Shown here: positions 41,292 to 42,420 of the stretch, piece after piece
Layout of the letters: each line of letters begins with the position of its first letter
Numbering within the stretch: the stretch's first letter is position 1
Assembly (NCBI GenBank): GCA_030141605.1
Contig: JAQGDQ010000702.1
Coordinates: 67,501-109,920 of the forward strand
Length of the DNA stretch: 42,420 bases
From: Tubiluchus corallicola
Taxonomy: Eukaryota; Priapulida; Priapulimorpha; Priapulimorphida; Tubiluchidae
Direction of reading: 5' to 3'
Notes under the pieces: model-generated
What the model was told of the DNA's origin: nothing
Database searches by the model: none
The model's input: only the letters and a program-made list of their open reading frames with translations
Program-made: the position numbers and the translations under genes

Positions 41292-41757
41292 ATAGCCCAC
41301 ATCATCGTGTAGCCCTGTCCTTCCTCTTTCTGATGAGCTATATATCTCCTTCCTAGAGTCCCACCGGGCGACGCTAGAACGTTTTTCCCGCATGCTGTTT
41401 GGTCAAAATTTCGAAAAAATCGCGAGTTGGGTCCGGGAAAACGCCCGTTGCGGGGCGCCCTGGCCCTCTCGCGAATTCTAAATATGCCTACTACACCCAC
41501 CGCTGAACGGGCTATCTATCCATACCCAGTACCCCCCTCGGCCCGTTCCCGTTCTCTACATCTCAACCGTATAACTTTTGCAAAAAACGGCGGAAAAAGG
41601 GCCATTTTGGGGGGTTTTTCGCCCCCCGTTCCTCCCGGTGGGCCCGATTCGAAAAATAAACCATCAATGAGAAGACACTAGATCGAGACCTTTCGTTTGA
41701 TATATAGATCGCCGCAAATGGTGCCCTCGTCCGGGCTGTAGCCTCGAATCTTATATA
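41292..41757 (-). other. GC-rich block of unknown nature, right copy
   Basis: Inverted copy of 36645-37110. The 84-codon frames of the two copies differ at two residues. Confidence 0.5.
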
Positions 41758-41874
41758 TATATATATAAATAAATAAATTAAGCCCATACCAAGAATATTA
41801 ATATAAGAGTATAGATAATAATTAATAATAATAATAATTATTATTAATAATTAATTGTAATTTATTTTGCCCAG

Positions 41875-42099
41875 GTTTACATATCCGGTTTTGACGACAC
41901 GGTCGAAGTTCTGAACTCGTTGCAGCGTCCGAAGAAGATCACGTTGCGAGGCAGCAATGGCTGCCGTTACGTGATGCTATGCAAACCGAAGGACGACTTG
42001 CGCAAGGACTGCCGCTTGATGGAGTTCAACGCTCTCGTGAACAGATACCTGCAGAAAGACCCGGAGTCTAGGCGTCGTCAGCTTTACATACGCACATAC
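41875..42099 (+). pseudogene. Inverted copy of the ATR exon, splice sites intact
   Basis: Identical over 225 bp to the exon at 36303-36527, with acceptor TTTGCCCAG (AG at 41873-41874) and donor GTAAGA at 42100. It lies on the strand opposite to ATR, so in the ATR transcript it is antisense. It cannot act as an ATR exon unless the locus is rearranged or mis-assembled. Confidence 0.8.
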
Positions 42100-42420
42100 G
42101 TAAGAGAGGAACCTTCCCTTTTTTTGTACAAAATTGTTTTTGGTGCCGTCAGCTTTACATACGCACATACTTAAGATGAACCCTCGCCTTTTTTTAGTAC
42201 AAAACTGATTTTGGGGCCGTCAGCTTTACATACGCACATACTTAAGAGGAACCTTCCCTTTTTGTACGAAACTGATTTAGGGGCCGTCAGCTTTACATAC
42301 GCACACATGTAAGAGGAACCTTCCCTTTGTTGTAAAAAACTGATTTTGTGGCCTTTAGCTGTACATACGCACACACGTAGGAGGCACCTTCCCTTTTTTG
42401 TACAAAACTGATTTTGCGCT
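42092..42420 (+). repeat. Splice-junction minisatellite, right copy (cut by window end)
   Basis: Units with TTTACATACGCACATAC followed by GTAAGA (true site), TTAAGA, TTAAGA, GTAAGA (after CACACAT) and GTAGGA, the same order as in the left arm. Confidence 0.9.

Larger units (their letters stand above)
40191..42420 (-). repeat. Right arm of the inverted duplication
   Basis: Reverse-complement partner of 35982-38215; reaches the window end without leaving the match. Contains copies of the SINE-like element, the GC-rich block, the ATR exon and four or more minisatellite units. Confidence 0.95.

Overview
The window is animal nuclear DNA. It has spliced protein genes, a eukaryotic tRNA gene with a Pol III terminator, LINE, SINE and MITE remnants, and many long microsatellites and minisatellites in an AT-rich background. 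The host looks like an invertebrate, but the sequence alone does not fix the phylum.

Layout. 1-9.8 kb is gene-poor: a candidate start of a + strand gene (two tiny exons, 1102-1349), one good tRNA-Lys(TTT) gene at 3470-3542, and repeat copies that carry (CT)n or (GA)n tracts. 9.8-11.5 kb has a LINE 3' remnant, a 45-46 bp tandem array and a candidate signal-peptide first exon on the - strand (11198-11248) behind a GC-richer promoter-like segment. 11.8-16.9 kb is almost all tandem and simple repeats, plus two inverted 29-nt pieces resembling a universal 18S rRNA segment. At 17347-18483 (-) lies an intact, intronless PSMD13 (proteasome lid Rpn9). At 20599-23673 (+) lies an intact, intronless valyl-tRNA synthetase, most like the mitochondrial VARS2. 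23.7-25.9 kb holds a LINE tail and two TA-flanked MITEs.

26845-36527 (-) is the 3' end of the DNA-damage checkpoint kinase gene ATR. Eight exons can be read and their phases join, running from the start of the PI3K-like kinase domain to the FATC domain and stop codon. The introns are full of tandem repeats. Three ATR exon ends (the last exon with its stop codon, and two 5' splice sites) have been copied into the minisatellites beside them. One ATR intron appears to be GC-AG.

From 35982 to the window end the DNA is a large inverted duplication. Two arms of about 2.23 kb, nearly identical, flank about 1.98 kb dominated by a 33-bp tandem array. Each arm carries a full copy of the same ATR exon, a SINE-like element and an unusual GC-rich block. 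This is either a real palindrome inside ATR or a join of two haplotypes during assembly.

The genes are not an operon. PSMD13 (protein turnover), VARS2 (mitochondrial translation) and ATR (genome surveillance) are independent housekeeping genes. PSMD13 and VARS2 are divergent; VARS2 and ATR are convergent. The most notable feature is the association of ATR exon ends with minisatellites, together with the palindrome.
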